Source: Rhodococcoides fascians NBRC 12155 = LMG 3623
Lineage (GTDB): Bacteria; Actinomycetota; Actinomycetes; Mycobacteriales; Mycobacteriaceae
Reading direction: 5' to 3'
Assembly (NCBI RefSeq): GCF_001894785.1
Contig: NZ_BCWW01000003.1
Location: forward strand, 620,001 to 684,000
Length of the DNA: 64,000 nucleotides
Positions 26,474 to 33,752 of this stretch are shown here, piece after piece. Positions within the stretch are counted from its first letter, which is position 1, and each line of letters opens with the position of its first letter. The notes under the pieces were generated by a model, which was not told the DNA's origin, ran no database searches, and saw nothing but the letters and a program-made list of their open reading frames with translations. The position numbers and the translations under genes were made by a program.

Positions 26474-26953
26474 TCAGTCCTTCGAGTGCTTACCGAGGTC
26501 GGGGGAGGGCGAATCGATTGCTTCGCCGCTGCCGCCGGTGGTGTCGGCCGCGGTCGAAAGCTTCTGTCCTGCAGCGGTTCCCCCTGCGAGGATGTCGCGG
26601 ATCTGCACCAGCACGTCGACGTCGCTCAGTTCCTTCTCCGGCTGGCTGACGAAGCGCTTCTTCGCGGTGTTCACCGGCAGAATCAGCACGAAGTACACGA
26701 CCGCGGCGATGATGATGAAGTTGATGATCGCCGTGATGACCGCGCCGATATTGATGAACGTGGCGTCGTTACTACTGAGGATCTTGATTCCCCACCCGAG
26801 TTCGTTGCTGCCACCGACAGCGGCGACCAACGGGTTGATGATGTTCGTGGTGAACGCAGTGACGATTGCCGTGAATGCTGCGCCGACGACGACTGCGACC
26901 GCGAGGTCGACCACGTTGCCTCGCAACAGAAAGTCCTTGAATCCCTTCAGCAT
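26474..26953 (-). CDS. mscL: Large-conductance mechanosensitive channel MscL
   Basis: A 159-residue channel that opens under membrane tension to release solutes. It starts MLKGFKDFLLRGNVVDLAVAV (amphipathic N-helix and TM1 with the Gly/Ala-rich pore lining) and has TM2 at ~INFIIIAAVVYFVLILPV. The C-terminal bundle is followed by a Gly/Ser/Asp-rich tail. ATG at 26953 fits the family; upstream in-frame residues do not. Conserved position after mprAB-pepD-moaB2, as in M. tuberculosis. Confidence 0.95.
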   Translation of the reverse strand: MLKGFKDFLLRGNVVDLAVAVVVGAAFTAIVTAFTTNIINPLVAAVGGSNELGWGIKILSSNDATFINIGAVITAIINFIIIAAVVYFVLILPVNTAKKRFVSQPEKELSDVDVLVQIRDILAGGTAAGQKLSTAADTTGGSGEAIDSPSPDLGKHSKD

Positions 26954-27047
26954 GAGCCGCTCTCCGATCTCTTGGTATGTTTCGGTCTCGCCAGACGTTA
27001 ACCCAGATCGATCGACTTCGGACCCCGTGAATCGCCCGGGCACCGAC

Positions 27048-27710
27048 TCAATGCAATGTCACCGTCAAAGCGCTCACCAGCGACGCGGCTGCCACCGTCG
27101 TCGCATCCTCGGTCGGTAGGGCGAGCAGCACCACCCGATCTCGTTGCCGACCCCCGCCGGCCTCGGCGGAGACGAGCACCACCATCGCCCCCGACGCCAG
27201 TATCCGAGCTGCAGGTGGGGCTTCGGAGTTCTCCTGAGTTTCGACGGTCAGGACGTCCACCCGATCGCCTTCTCTGAGTAGGTCGGTCACGCCCGCATCG
27301 GCGAGATGCACCGGTACGACGCGTGCCTCGGCCCCCAGCGCCGCGGTGGCGGTTCGGGAGCCCAACAGCCGGACATCGGTGAGCAGTTCACCTGCTCGAA
27401 CCGGTCCGGTCAGTGTCCGTCCGTCCACGTCGGCGGAATCGAGCACTGCGCCGTCGGGCACCGTGGCCGAATCCCATTCGGCGACGGCAACATCGGCCGG
27501 CGTCAGTATCGTTCCCGGCGTCAGGTCGCGGCCGGCCGTGACGACGCGGACGCGATCGTCGCCTGCGGCGTCGTCGACGAACAGCAGGACTGCGACGGCC
27601 ACCAGAATGCCCGCGGCGATGCGTCGAACTTTCACCGATCCCACCCACGCGGGACGCTGAGCGAAGCGGTCGAGCAGCGTCGAGTCCAGTCGGTTCTTGC
27701 GGGCAGCCAT
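27048..27710 (-). CDS. SAF-domain membrane protein (CpaB/RcpC-like)
   Basis: A 220-residue protein with one N-terminal membrane helix (residues ~28-47, VRRIAAGILVAVAVLLFVDD) and an extracytoplasmic SAF/CpaB-like domain (TAGRDLTPGTILTPADVAVAEWD ... GPVRAGELLTDVRL, in separate segments). CpaB proteins assist Flp pilus assembly, but no tad or flp genes are in view, so its role here may differ. ATG at 27710 fits the basic start MAARKNRLD. It is probably transcribed together with, or just after, ruc. Confidence 0.7.
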   Translation of the reverse strand: MAARKNRLDSTLLDRFAQRPAWVGSVKVRRIAAGILVAVAVLLFVDDAAGDDRVRVVTAGRDLTPGTILTPADVAVAEWDSATVPDGAVLDSADVDGRTLTGPVRAGELLTDVRLLGSRTATAALGAEARVVPVHLADAGVTDLLREGDRVDVLTVETQENSEAPPAARILASGAMVVLVSAEAGGGRQRDRVVLLALPTEDATTVAAASLVSALTVTLH

Positions 27711-27799
27711 GACCGGAACGGTAGCGGTCCCAACTGGCCTGAAGAGACCGAAAAGGCCGGCCTGTGGATAACAGACCGGCCTGTGGATGGATCCGATAA

Positions 27800-28144
27800 C
27801 TACTGGCTGGCAGCAGCTTTCGTGGTGGAGGACGAGGAGGAGCTGCTCGACGAGGACGAATCCGACGACTTCTTCTCGGCCGGCTTCGAGTCGCTCTTGG
27901 TCTCCGACTTCGTGGCCGCGGCGTCGGACTTCTTCTCGCTCGCGCCTTCGCTGGCGGTGCCGGAGTTGCCCCGACTGTCGGTGCGGTAGAAGCCGCTGCC
28001 CTTGAAGACGATGCCGACCGAATTGAACAACTTGCGAAGCTTGCCGGAGCATGCCGGGCATACCGTCAACGTGTCGTCGGTGAAGGACTGGACGATGTCG
28101 AAGCGGTTGTCGCACTCGGTGCAGGCGTATGAGTAGGTGGGCAT
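27800..28144 (-). CDS. ruc: Redox-regulated zinc-ribbon chaperone Ruc (FmdB-type, Rv0991c-like)
   Basis: A 114-residue protein. The N-terminal FmdB-type zinc ribbon (residues 1-~55) has four cysteines in two CxxC pairs, ACTECDNRFD and CPACSGKLRKLF. The rest is disordered and rich in Lys, Glu and Ser, with a run of eleven serines near the end. The M. tuberculosis homologue Rv0991c (Ruc) is an oxidation-activated chaperone working with DnaK. A CIRCE-type operator lies 100 bp upstream, agreeing with heat-shock (HrcA) control. GGAGGAAA precedes the ATG at 28144. Confidence 0.85.
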   Translation of the reverse strand: MPTYSYACTECDNRFDIVQSFTDDTLTVCPACSGKLRKLFNSVGIVFKGSGFYRTDSRGNSGTASEGASEKKSDAAATKSETKSDSKPAEKKSSDSSSSSSSSSSSTTKAAASQ

Positions 28145-28243
28145 CGTGTTTCCTCCGCGCTGGTCACCGAGGAGGTTCGCGCTCTGCTGGCCGAGGCCGA
28201 ACACCGCCGGTGTCTTGTCTGTTCGTCGAAACTGGGGAGAGCA

Positions 28244-28270
28244 TTAGCACTCTACAGTCAGGAGTGCCAA
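28244..28270. promoter_or_regulatory. CIRCE operator (HrcA site) upstream of ruc
   Basis: TTAGCACTC, a 9-nt spacer, then GAGTGCCAA; the consensus is TTAGCACTC-N9-GAGTGCTAA, so 17 of 18 conserved positions match with the exact spacing. It lies between ruc and fthC, about 100 bp before the ruc start. Confidence 0.9.
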
Positions 28271-28287
28271 CGAATCGAATCGTAGCG

Positions 28288-28884
28288 TTATTCCGTACCC
28301 AAGCGTACGAGCCCGCCGCCGGGAGTCAGCGCGTGCGTCACGCGGCGGTCGTGCGGTTCGGCCGGTAGCCGGGAGAACAGCTCCTCGTCGCGCACGATGG
28401 CGACCAGCATGGCCTCGGGACTGCACAGGTCGAGAGTCCGGTCGTAGAACCCGGCTCCGCGGCCCAGCCGGACGCCACGTCGATCGACGGCCAGCGCAGG
28501 TAGCAGCACCACCGAGCATTGCCCGACGGCGTCGGGCTCGAGTAGTGGACCCGACGGCTCGAGCAGCCCGTACGGTGCCCGCACCAACGCATCGCGACCC
28601 TCGTAACGCGCCCACTTCAGCGGCCCCGGCTCATGGGCACTCGGTAGCAGAACCGTGGCTCCGGCCGCGGCCATCGCGTCGAGCATCTCGATCGACCCCG
28701 GCTCCCGGCCGATCGGAACGTACGCCGCCACGACCGAGTGTTCGGCCGCCAATTCGCCGACGGCATGGCAGAGTGCGGAGGACTCCATCGCGCGTTGCGC
28801 ATCGTCGAGCAGTCGGCGTTCGGCGAGGACATGCTCCCGCCACAGATCCTTCGGCGTGTTCTCCGAAAATTCGGGAACGCTCAC
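28288..28884 (-). CDS. fthC: 5-formyltetrahydrofolate cyclo-ligase
   Basis: A 198-residue enzyme that converts 5-formyl-THF to 5,10-methenyl-THF with ATP, returning folate to the one-carbon pool used by PurN and PurH. An N-terminal basic helix, LPALAVDRRGVRLGRGAGFYDR (glycine-rich ATP/phosphate loop, residues ~130-152) and a C-terminal DRRVTHALTPGG are present. GTG start at 28884. Divergent from galU as in M. tuberculosis (Rv0992c/Rv0993). Confidence 0.9.
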   Translation of the reverse strand: MSVPEFSENTPKDLWREHVLAERRLLDDAQRAMESSALCHAVGELAAEHSVVAAYVPIGREPGSIEMLDAMAAAGATVLLPSAHEPGPLKWARYEGRDALVRAPYGLLEPSGPLLEPDAVGQCSVVLLPALAVDRRGVRLGRGAGFYDRTLDLCSPEAMLVAIVRDEELFSRLPAEPHDRRVTHALTPGGGLVRLGTE

Positions 28885-28990
28885 AACGGTTCACTCTCCC
28901 TCTCGTGCTGTCGTTCAACGATATGCACTCGGGGGTCGAACGGGGCACACGCCGAGCCAATCTCCAGAAACCACGGATAGGGTGAGCACC

Positions 28991-29944
28991 ATGACAGAAG
29001 CCGCTTCAGCGACGACCGCCGCCACGCCTGTGCACTTCCGCACGGCCATCGTCCCCGCCGCAGGCATGGGTACCCGGTTCCTGCCGGCCACGAAAACCGT
29101 TCCGAAGGAACTACTTCCGGTCGTCGACACTCCCGGTATCGAGCTCGTCGCCGGAGAAGCGGCAGATTCCGGTGCACAACGGTTGGTCATCGTCACCTCT
29201 CCCGGCAAGGACGGCGTCGTCGCCCACTTCGTCGAGGACCTCGTTCTGGAAAAGAAGCTCGAAGCGAGCGGAAAGCTCGAAATGCTTGAGAAGGTACGCG
29301 TCGCCCCCAAGCTTCTGGACGTGCAATCGGTCATTCAGCACGAACCGCTCGGACTCGGTCACGCCGTCGCATGCGCCGAGGAAGCACTCGACGACGACGA
29401 GGATTCGGTCGCGGTGCTGCTGCCCGACGATCTGGTGATGCCCCGCGGTGTGCTCGACGTCATGGCCCGGGTGCGCGCCAAGCGCGGCGGCTCGGTGCTG
29501 TGCGCCATCGAGGTTCCCGACGACAAGGTCTCGTCCTACGGCGTCTTCTCCGTCGAAATCGTGCCCGACGCGGTCAATCCGAACGTCCTCAAAGTCACCG
29601 GCATGGTCGAAAAGCCCAAGAAGGAAGAGGCACCGTCCAACTTGGCTGCCGCGGGCCGCTATCTGCTCGACCGCGCTATCTTCGACGCGTTGCGACGCAT
29701 CGAGCCCGGTGCCGGCGGCGAGTTGCAGCTGACCGACGCCATCGCACTTCTCATCGAGGAGGGCCATCCCGTTCACGTGGTGGTGCATCGTGGATCGAGA
29801 CACGACCTCGGAAATCCCGGGGGATACCTACGCGCTGCGGTTGACTTTGCTTTGCAGCGCGACGACTACGGTCCCGCGCTGCGTGAATGGCTGAACGAAC
29901 GCTTGAGCGACAGCTGGGCACCGGAACTGACGACGTACGAATAG
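28991..29944 (+). CDS. galU: UTP-glucose-1-phosphate uridylyltransferase
   Basis: A 317-residue enzyme making UDP-glucose for cell wall glycans, trehalose and galactose metabolism. The nucleotidyltransferase motif GMGTRFLPATKTVPKELLP (residues ~24-42), VLLPDDLVM (metal Asp) and MVEKPKKEEAPSNLAAAGRY are visible. ATG at 28991 is preceded by a GGTGAGC; a longer open frame upstream runs through the fthC antisense strand and is not coding. Confidence 0.95.
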   Translation: MTEAASATTAATPVHFRTAIVPAAGMGTRFLPATKTVPKELLPVVDTPGIELVAGEAADSGAQRLVIVTSPGKDGVVAHFVEDLVLEKKLEASGKLEMLEKVRVAPKLLDVQSVIQHEPLGLGHAVACAEEALDDDEDSVAVLLPDDLVMPRGVLDVMARVRAKRGGSVLCAIEVPDDKVSSYGVFSVEIVPDAVNPNVLKVTGMVEKPKKEEAPSNLAAAGRYLLDRAIFDALRRIEPGAGGELQLTDAIALLIEEGHPVHVVVHRGSRHDLGNPGGYLRAAVDFALQRDDYGPALREWLNERLSDSWAPELTTYE

Positions 29945-29977
29945 CATCGCGGGTCGATGCCATAGAGGAAGGGCCAG

Positions 29978-31237
29978 ATGCGCTCGGTCGAAGATCAACA
30001 GACCAGGGTGACCGCAGCGGCGGTGGCTCCACGGCCTGTTCGGGTCGCCATCTCGGAAGCGCAGGGTCTGCTCTGCGCCGAGGAAGTGGTCACCGAGCGT
30101 CCCCTTCCCGGCTTCGACCAGGCCGCGATCGACGGTTATGCCGTACGCAGTGTCGACGTCGCCTCCGCGGGTACCGACCTGCGTAACGAGGAAGACGAGC
30201 GCATCGACCTGACGCTGCCCGTCGTCGGCGAGGTCTCCGCGGGTTCGCGTCAGCCCATCCGGCTGCAGCCGCGTCAGGCCGTGCGGGTCGATACCGGCGC
30301 GCCGCTGCCCACGTTGGCCGACGCAGTCCTGCCGCTGGATCGCACCGACAACGGCCGCGCCCGTGTCAAGGTGTTCCGTCCGGTTCGCTCGGGTGACTAC
30401 GTGCGCAAGATCGGCGACGACGTTCAACCCGGCGACGTGGCCGTGCGGGCGGGAACGATCATCGGTGCCGCGCAGGTCGGCCTGTTGGCCGCCGTCGGAC
30501 GCGACAAGGTGCTGGTGCACCCGCGTCCGCGGTTGTCGGTCATCTCGGTGGGCGGGGAGTTGGTCGATACCGATCGGACCCCCGGGCCCGGCCAGGTGTA
30601 CGACGTCAACTCCTACGCCCTCGCTGCTGCAGCACGCGATGCCGGAGCCGACGTGAACCGCGTCGGCATCGTGAGCACCGACCCCAAGCGACTGCGTGAA
30701 GTGGTCGAAGGCCAGCTGATCCGCTCCGAGATCGTCGTCATCGCAGGCGCGGTCGGCGGAGGCGCGTCCGATGGCGTCCGTGAGGCGCTGGGCGAACTCG
30801 GGGACATGGAAGTCGAGCGGGTTGCCATGCACCCCGGCTCGGTGCAGGGATTCGGCCAGCTCGGACGCGACGAGGTGCCCACGTTCCTGTTGCCTGCCAA
30901 CCCCGTCAGCGCGCTCGTGGTGTTCGAGGTGATGGTCCGTCCACTCATTCGCATCGCACTCGGCCGTCGCCAGCCACTGCGCCGGACCGTCACCGCGCGG
31001 ACCGTCGCACCGATCACATCGATCGAGGACCGCAAGGGATTCCTGCGAGGGCAACTGATGCGCGACGAGGGCACCGGCGAATATCTCGTCCAGGCTCTCG
31101 GCGGTGCTCCGGGCTCGTCGTCTCATCTGCTCGCGACACTCGCGGAGGCGAACTGCCTGGTCGTCATCGATCCCGACGTCACCGAGATCCGAACCGGCGA
31201 AGAAGTGAAGGTCTCGTTCCTCGCTCAGCGCGGCTGA
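29978..31237 (+). CDS. glp: Gephyrin-like protein Glp (MoeA family)
   Basis: A 419-residue MoeA/gephyrin-fold protein. Domain order: MoeA N-terminal region with PGFDQAAIDGYAVR, linker domain, MoCF domain with SVGGELVDTD and GGGASDGVREALG, a HPGSVQGFG loop, LPANPVSALVVFEV, and a C-terminal beta domain (~340-419). In Corynebacterium the orthologue Glp is a divisome protein that binds FtsZ and the membrane receptor GlpR, which is encoded two genes downstream here. It is therefore probably a cell-division protein, whether or not it keeps molybdopterin molybdotransferase activity. Often annotated moeA1. Confidence 0.85.
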   Translation: MRSVEDQQTRVTAAAVAPRPVRVAISEAQGLLCAEEVVTERPLPGFDQAAIDGYAVRSVDVASAGTDLRNEEDERIDLTLPVVGEVSAGSRQPIRLQPRQAVRVDTGAPLPTLADAVLPLDRTDNGRARVKVFRPVRSGDYVRKIGDDVQPGDVAVRAGTIIGAAQVGLLAAVGRDKVLVHPRPRLSVISVGGELVDTDRTPGPGQVYDVNSYALAAAARDAGADVNRVGIVSTDPKRLREVVEGQLIRSEIVVIAGAVGGGASDGVREALGELGDMEVERVAMHPGSVQGFGQLGRDEVPTFLLPANPVSALVVFEVMVRPLIRIALGRRQPLRRTVTARTVAPITSIEDRKGFLRGQLMRDEGTGEYLVQALGGAPGSSSHLLATLAEANCLVVIDPDVTEIRTGEEVKVSFLAQRG

Positions 31238-31274
31238 CGCACGCGCTCACACGCGCAGCGCATACGATCGACTG

Positions 31275-31922
31275 ATGCCGCGAACGTGGTCGAGCCACCC
31301 GGGTTGGCCGGCGAAATTGGGTCCAGTGCGAGTGGCCGGGGGAACGGTGACGGTTCGGCCCGTCCGCATGCGCGACGCAGCCTCCTGGAGTCGAATCCGC
31401 ACCCAGGACCGCGCACACCTCGAGCCGTGGGAGCCGAGCGGTGAGGGCAGTTGGAATTCCCGACACCACATCTCCTCGTGGCCCACACTGTGCTCGGGCC
31501 TGAAGTCCGAGGCACGCAAGGGGCACATGCTGCCGATGGTGATCGAGGTCGACGGCGAATTCTGCGGGCAGATCACCACCGGGAACATCGTGCGGGGCGC
31601 GCTCCGGTCGGCGTGGATCGGGTACTGGGTGTCCAAGGAAGTCAACGGCAAAGGTGTCGCCACCGCGGCGCTGGCGCTCGGACTCGATCATTGTTTCGGA
31701 CCGGTCGGGTTGCACCGCGTCGAGGCAACGGTGCGTCCGGAGAACCTCGCCAGCCAGGCCGTGCTGCGCAACGTCGGTTTCCGCGAAGAGGGCCTGCTCT
31801 ACAAGTACCTCGACGTCGACGGCGAGTGGCGCGACCACAAACTCGTCGCGATCACCTCGGGAGAGGTGCAGGGATCGGTCGTCGATCGATTGGTCCGCGC
31901 GGGCAGGGCTGCGTGGGCATAG
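31275..31922 (+). CDS. rimJ: GNAT-family N-acetyltransferase (RimJ-like)
   Basis: A 215-residue acetyltransferase of the RimJ/RimL type. The acetyl-CoA fold includes VTVRPVRMRDAASWSRI, SAWIGYWVSKEVNGKGVATAA (pyrophosphate-binding loop region), and LHRVEATVRPENLASQAVLRNVGF. The substrate is unknown: ribosomal protein S5 for RimJ in E. coli, but this subgroup is fixed between glp and glpR in mycolata. ATG at 31275. Confidence 0.85.
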   Translation: MPRTWSSHPGWPAKLGPVRVAGGTVTVRPVRMRDAASWSRIRTQDRAHLEPWEPSGEGSWNSRHHISSWPTLCSGLKSEARKGHMLPMVIEVDGEFCGQITTGNIVRGALRSAWIGYWVSKEVNGKGVATAALALGLDHCFGPVGLHRVEATVRPENLASQAVLRNVGFREEGLLYKYLDVDGEWRDHKLVAITSGEVQGSVVDRLVRAGRAAWA

Positions 31923-32071
31923 CGCTCACTCCACGGTGTTCGGTTGCAGATGTTGTCAAAGTGACAGGAGTGTAATTCGGGTCGGCGCGTCTGCGGGGTT
32001 CTCGCACCTGCTCCACATAACCTGAGGGCGTCTCGACTGTCGCTGTCGCCTGAGGAAGGAGAACATCGCCG

Positions 32072-32944
32072 ATGCCGAACTCGATCATCTGGATCGGTCT
32101 CGTGGCCGTCTGGCTCTTCGTTCTTCTTCCCATGCTGATGACCAAGCGTCCGCAGATCATGCAGACCACGGACGCAGCACTCGCCACGCGCGTGTTGCAT
32201 CGGGGTGGCACCAAGCGCAAGCAGCGCGGCCCCGCGACCGGCCACCGCAGTGATCCCGACTGGCGGCCGGAGGACGACCTGCGGGTCTCCGCGCCCGCCA
32301 GCGAGATCTTCGGCCCGAAATTCGCGTCGATTCGTTCGGACTCACCCGATCTACCCGGTACCGCGGAGGACCCCATGGACACTCACGCAGAAGAAGAAAA
32401 CGACCTCGAACGCGACGAACCGGTCCACGACGCACCTCGCGCGAGCTCTCCCGCACACGAGCCGGGAGTCGTCGACGACGACTTCGTGCCTCGCCGACGC
32501 GGCCGCGGCGGATTCGATCCCGAGGCCGACGCCATCGCCCGGGCCGCCCGATACGCCTTCCGTCAGCGCGCGGTTCTCGGCCTGGTGTTCGCCGCCATCA
32601 CGACCGCGGCACTGGCGTTCATCATCTCCCCGACGGTGTGGTGGCTGTGCGGACTGTCCGTCGCAGTCCTCGTCGGATACCTGTACTACCTGCGCAGGCA
32701 GGTGCAGATCGAAGAAGAGATTCGTCGACGACGACTCACCCGCATGGGTCGCTCGCGCCTCGGTGTGGAATCGGAGACCGACGAAGAGCTCGAACTCGTG
32801 CCGCAGCGTCTGCGTCGACCCGGAGCCGTGGTGCTCGAGATCGACGACGAGGACCCGGAGTTCGAGCATCTCGATCATTACGAGGAGCCGTTCCAGGCAC
32901 GCCGCGACGATGACGGCGATTTCCGTCGGGCACAGGGCGCGTAA
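32072..32944 (+). CDS. glpR: Divisome membrane protein SepX/GlpR
   Basis: A 290-residue membrane protein. It starts with an N-terminal helix (PNSIIWIGLVAVWLFVLLP) followed by the conserved basic stretch RPQIMQTTDAALATRVL. A long acidic cytoplasmic linker (~60-165) follows, then two further helices (~169-215) and an acidic C-terminus. In Corynebacterium GlpR anchors Glp at the septum, and in Streptomyces the relative SepX stabilises the divisome. GGAAGGAGA precedes the ATG. Confidence 0.85.
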   Translation: MPNSIIWIGLVAVWLFVLLPMLMTKRPQIMQTTDAALATRVLHRGGTKRKQRGPATGHRSDPDWRPEDDLRVSAPASEIFGPKFASIRSDSPDLPGTAEDPMDTHAEEENDLERDEPVHDAPRASSPAHEPGVVDDDFVPRRRGRGGFDPEADAIARAARYAFRQRAVLGLVFAAITTAALAFIISPTVWWLCGLSVAVLVGYLYYLRRQVQIEEEIRRRRLTRMGRSRLGVESETDEELELVPQRLRRPGAVVLEIDDEDPEFEHLDHYEEPFQARRDDDGDFRRAQGA

Positions 32945-33000
32945 CAGCGGTCCCGAGGGGCTTTGCTAGAGTTGCCCAGCCGGTCGAGACGACGGCAAAC

Positions 33001-33073
33001 GGGGCTGTGGCGCAGTTGGTAGCGCGTCTCGTTCGCATCGAGAAGGTCAGGGGTTCGATTCCCCTCAGCTCCA
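33001..33073 (+). tRNA. tRNA-Ala (anticodon CGC)
   Basis: Full cloverleaf: acceptor GGGGCTG with CAGCTCC, D arm GCGC-AGTTGGTA-GCGC, anticodon stem TCTCG/CGAGA with loop TTCGCAT (anticodon CGC, reading GCG), T arm AGGGG-TTCGATT-CCCCT, discriminator A. CCA is not encoded. It marks the left border of the accessory region; I found no second copy of its 3' end in the window. Confidence 0.97.
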
Positions 33074-33083
33074 CCCCGAAACG

Positions 33084-33112
33084 AAGCCGCCACTCACCTC
33101 GAGTGGCGGCTT
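33084..33112 (+). terminator. Terminator after tRNA-Ala
   Basis: AAGCCGCCACTC pairs with GAGTGGCGGCTT over 12 bp with a 5-nt loop, then TTCGTTGTG. It starts 11 nt after the tRNA. Confidence 0.85.
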
Positions 33113-33122
33113 TCGTTGTGAA

Positions 33123-33443
33123 TCAAGGCAATACAGAGCTCAGCGCACTCATTGCGATCGTGGTGACGGACAGTCCTCCGGTGCCGAATGCCGCTGCGGC
33201 GGTCATGCCGACCAACGCTTCGTCCGCCGTCGGCGTCGGCGGTTCGAGCTTCGTGCGCAAGAACGTGAACGGTAGGCCCCAGAACGCGCTCACTCCGCCG
33301 TCGTACTCGCGAGTGAGGTCGCCGAACGAGTCGTTGCCGCGGTCCGTGTCGCCGCGGATCAGTGCGCTGGACTCGAGGTCTTTCGCGGCAAGCATTAGTA
33401 CGCGGTCTCGGTAGGCCAGACGTACTCGATACGAGCGTTTCAC
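33123..33443 (-). CDS. Hypothetical protein, second gene of a small operon
   Basis: A 106-residue protein with a basic start (MKRSYRVRLAYRDRVLMLAA), a polar middle, and a weakly hydrophobic C-terminal third (ALVGMTAAAAFGTGGLSVTTIAMSAL) that could be one membrane segment. No family recognised. Its GTG start overlaps the stop of the next gene upstream by 4 nt, so the pair is translationally coupled. It converges on tRNA-Ala, ending 10 nt from its terminator. Confidence 0.5.
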   Translation of the reverse strand: MKRSYRVRLAYRDRVLMLAAKDLESSALIRGDTDRGNDSFGDLTREYDGGVSAFWGLPFTFLRTKLEPPTPTADEALVGMTAAAAFGTGGLSVTTIAMSALSSVLP

Positions 33444-33670
33444 GACTCGTGCGGACCCCAGTGCACCGCAATCGGGTCACCGCCGACCGTCGCGCGAATA
33501 TCTGTGGACCGTCGGGTGCCTAGGGGAGTCCTGTCCGCGGTCTGCGGTCCGGTGCGAACGAACGTGACGCGGCTGGATGGCGTCGACAGGTAGTAGCCGG
33601 CCACGGAGTCGTCCTGATAGACGAGTTCGACGTCGTCGTACAGGGCAGTCTCGATCCTGACCGTGTGCAC
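33440..33670 (-). CDS. Hypothetical protein, first gene of a small operon
   Basis: A 76-residue protein of mixed beta character (MHTVRIETALYDDVELVYQD ... GTRRSTDIRATVGGDPIAVHWGPHES). No family recognised. Coupled to the 106-residue gene downstream by a 4-nt overlap. The two together are divergent from the PP-loop gene across an 82-bp gap. Confidence 0.5.
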   Translation of the reverse strand: MHTVRIETALYDDVELVYQDDSVAGYYLSTPSSRVTFVRTGPQTADRTPLGTRRSTDIRATVGGDPIAVHWGPHES

Positions 33671-33752
33671 ACATCCGACCCTACCGACCAGCCGGTTCCG
33701 TAAGTTGTCGGTGCGGCGTTACGTCGCCGGCGCTTGTGTCACACTTCATACG

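Noticed and set aside
27757..27788. TGTGGATAAC (a perfect DnaA box in reverse) inside a 19-bp direct repeat CCGGCCTGTGGAT
   Set aside because: Only one full box and no AT-rich unwinding region, dnaA or dnaN nearby; not an origin.
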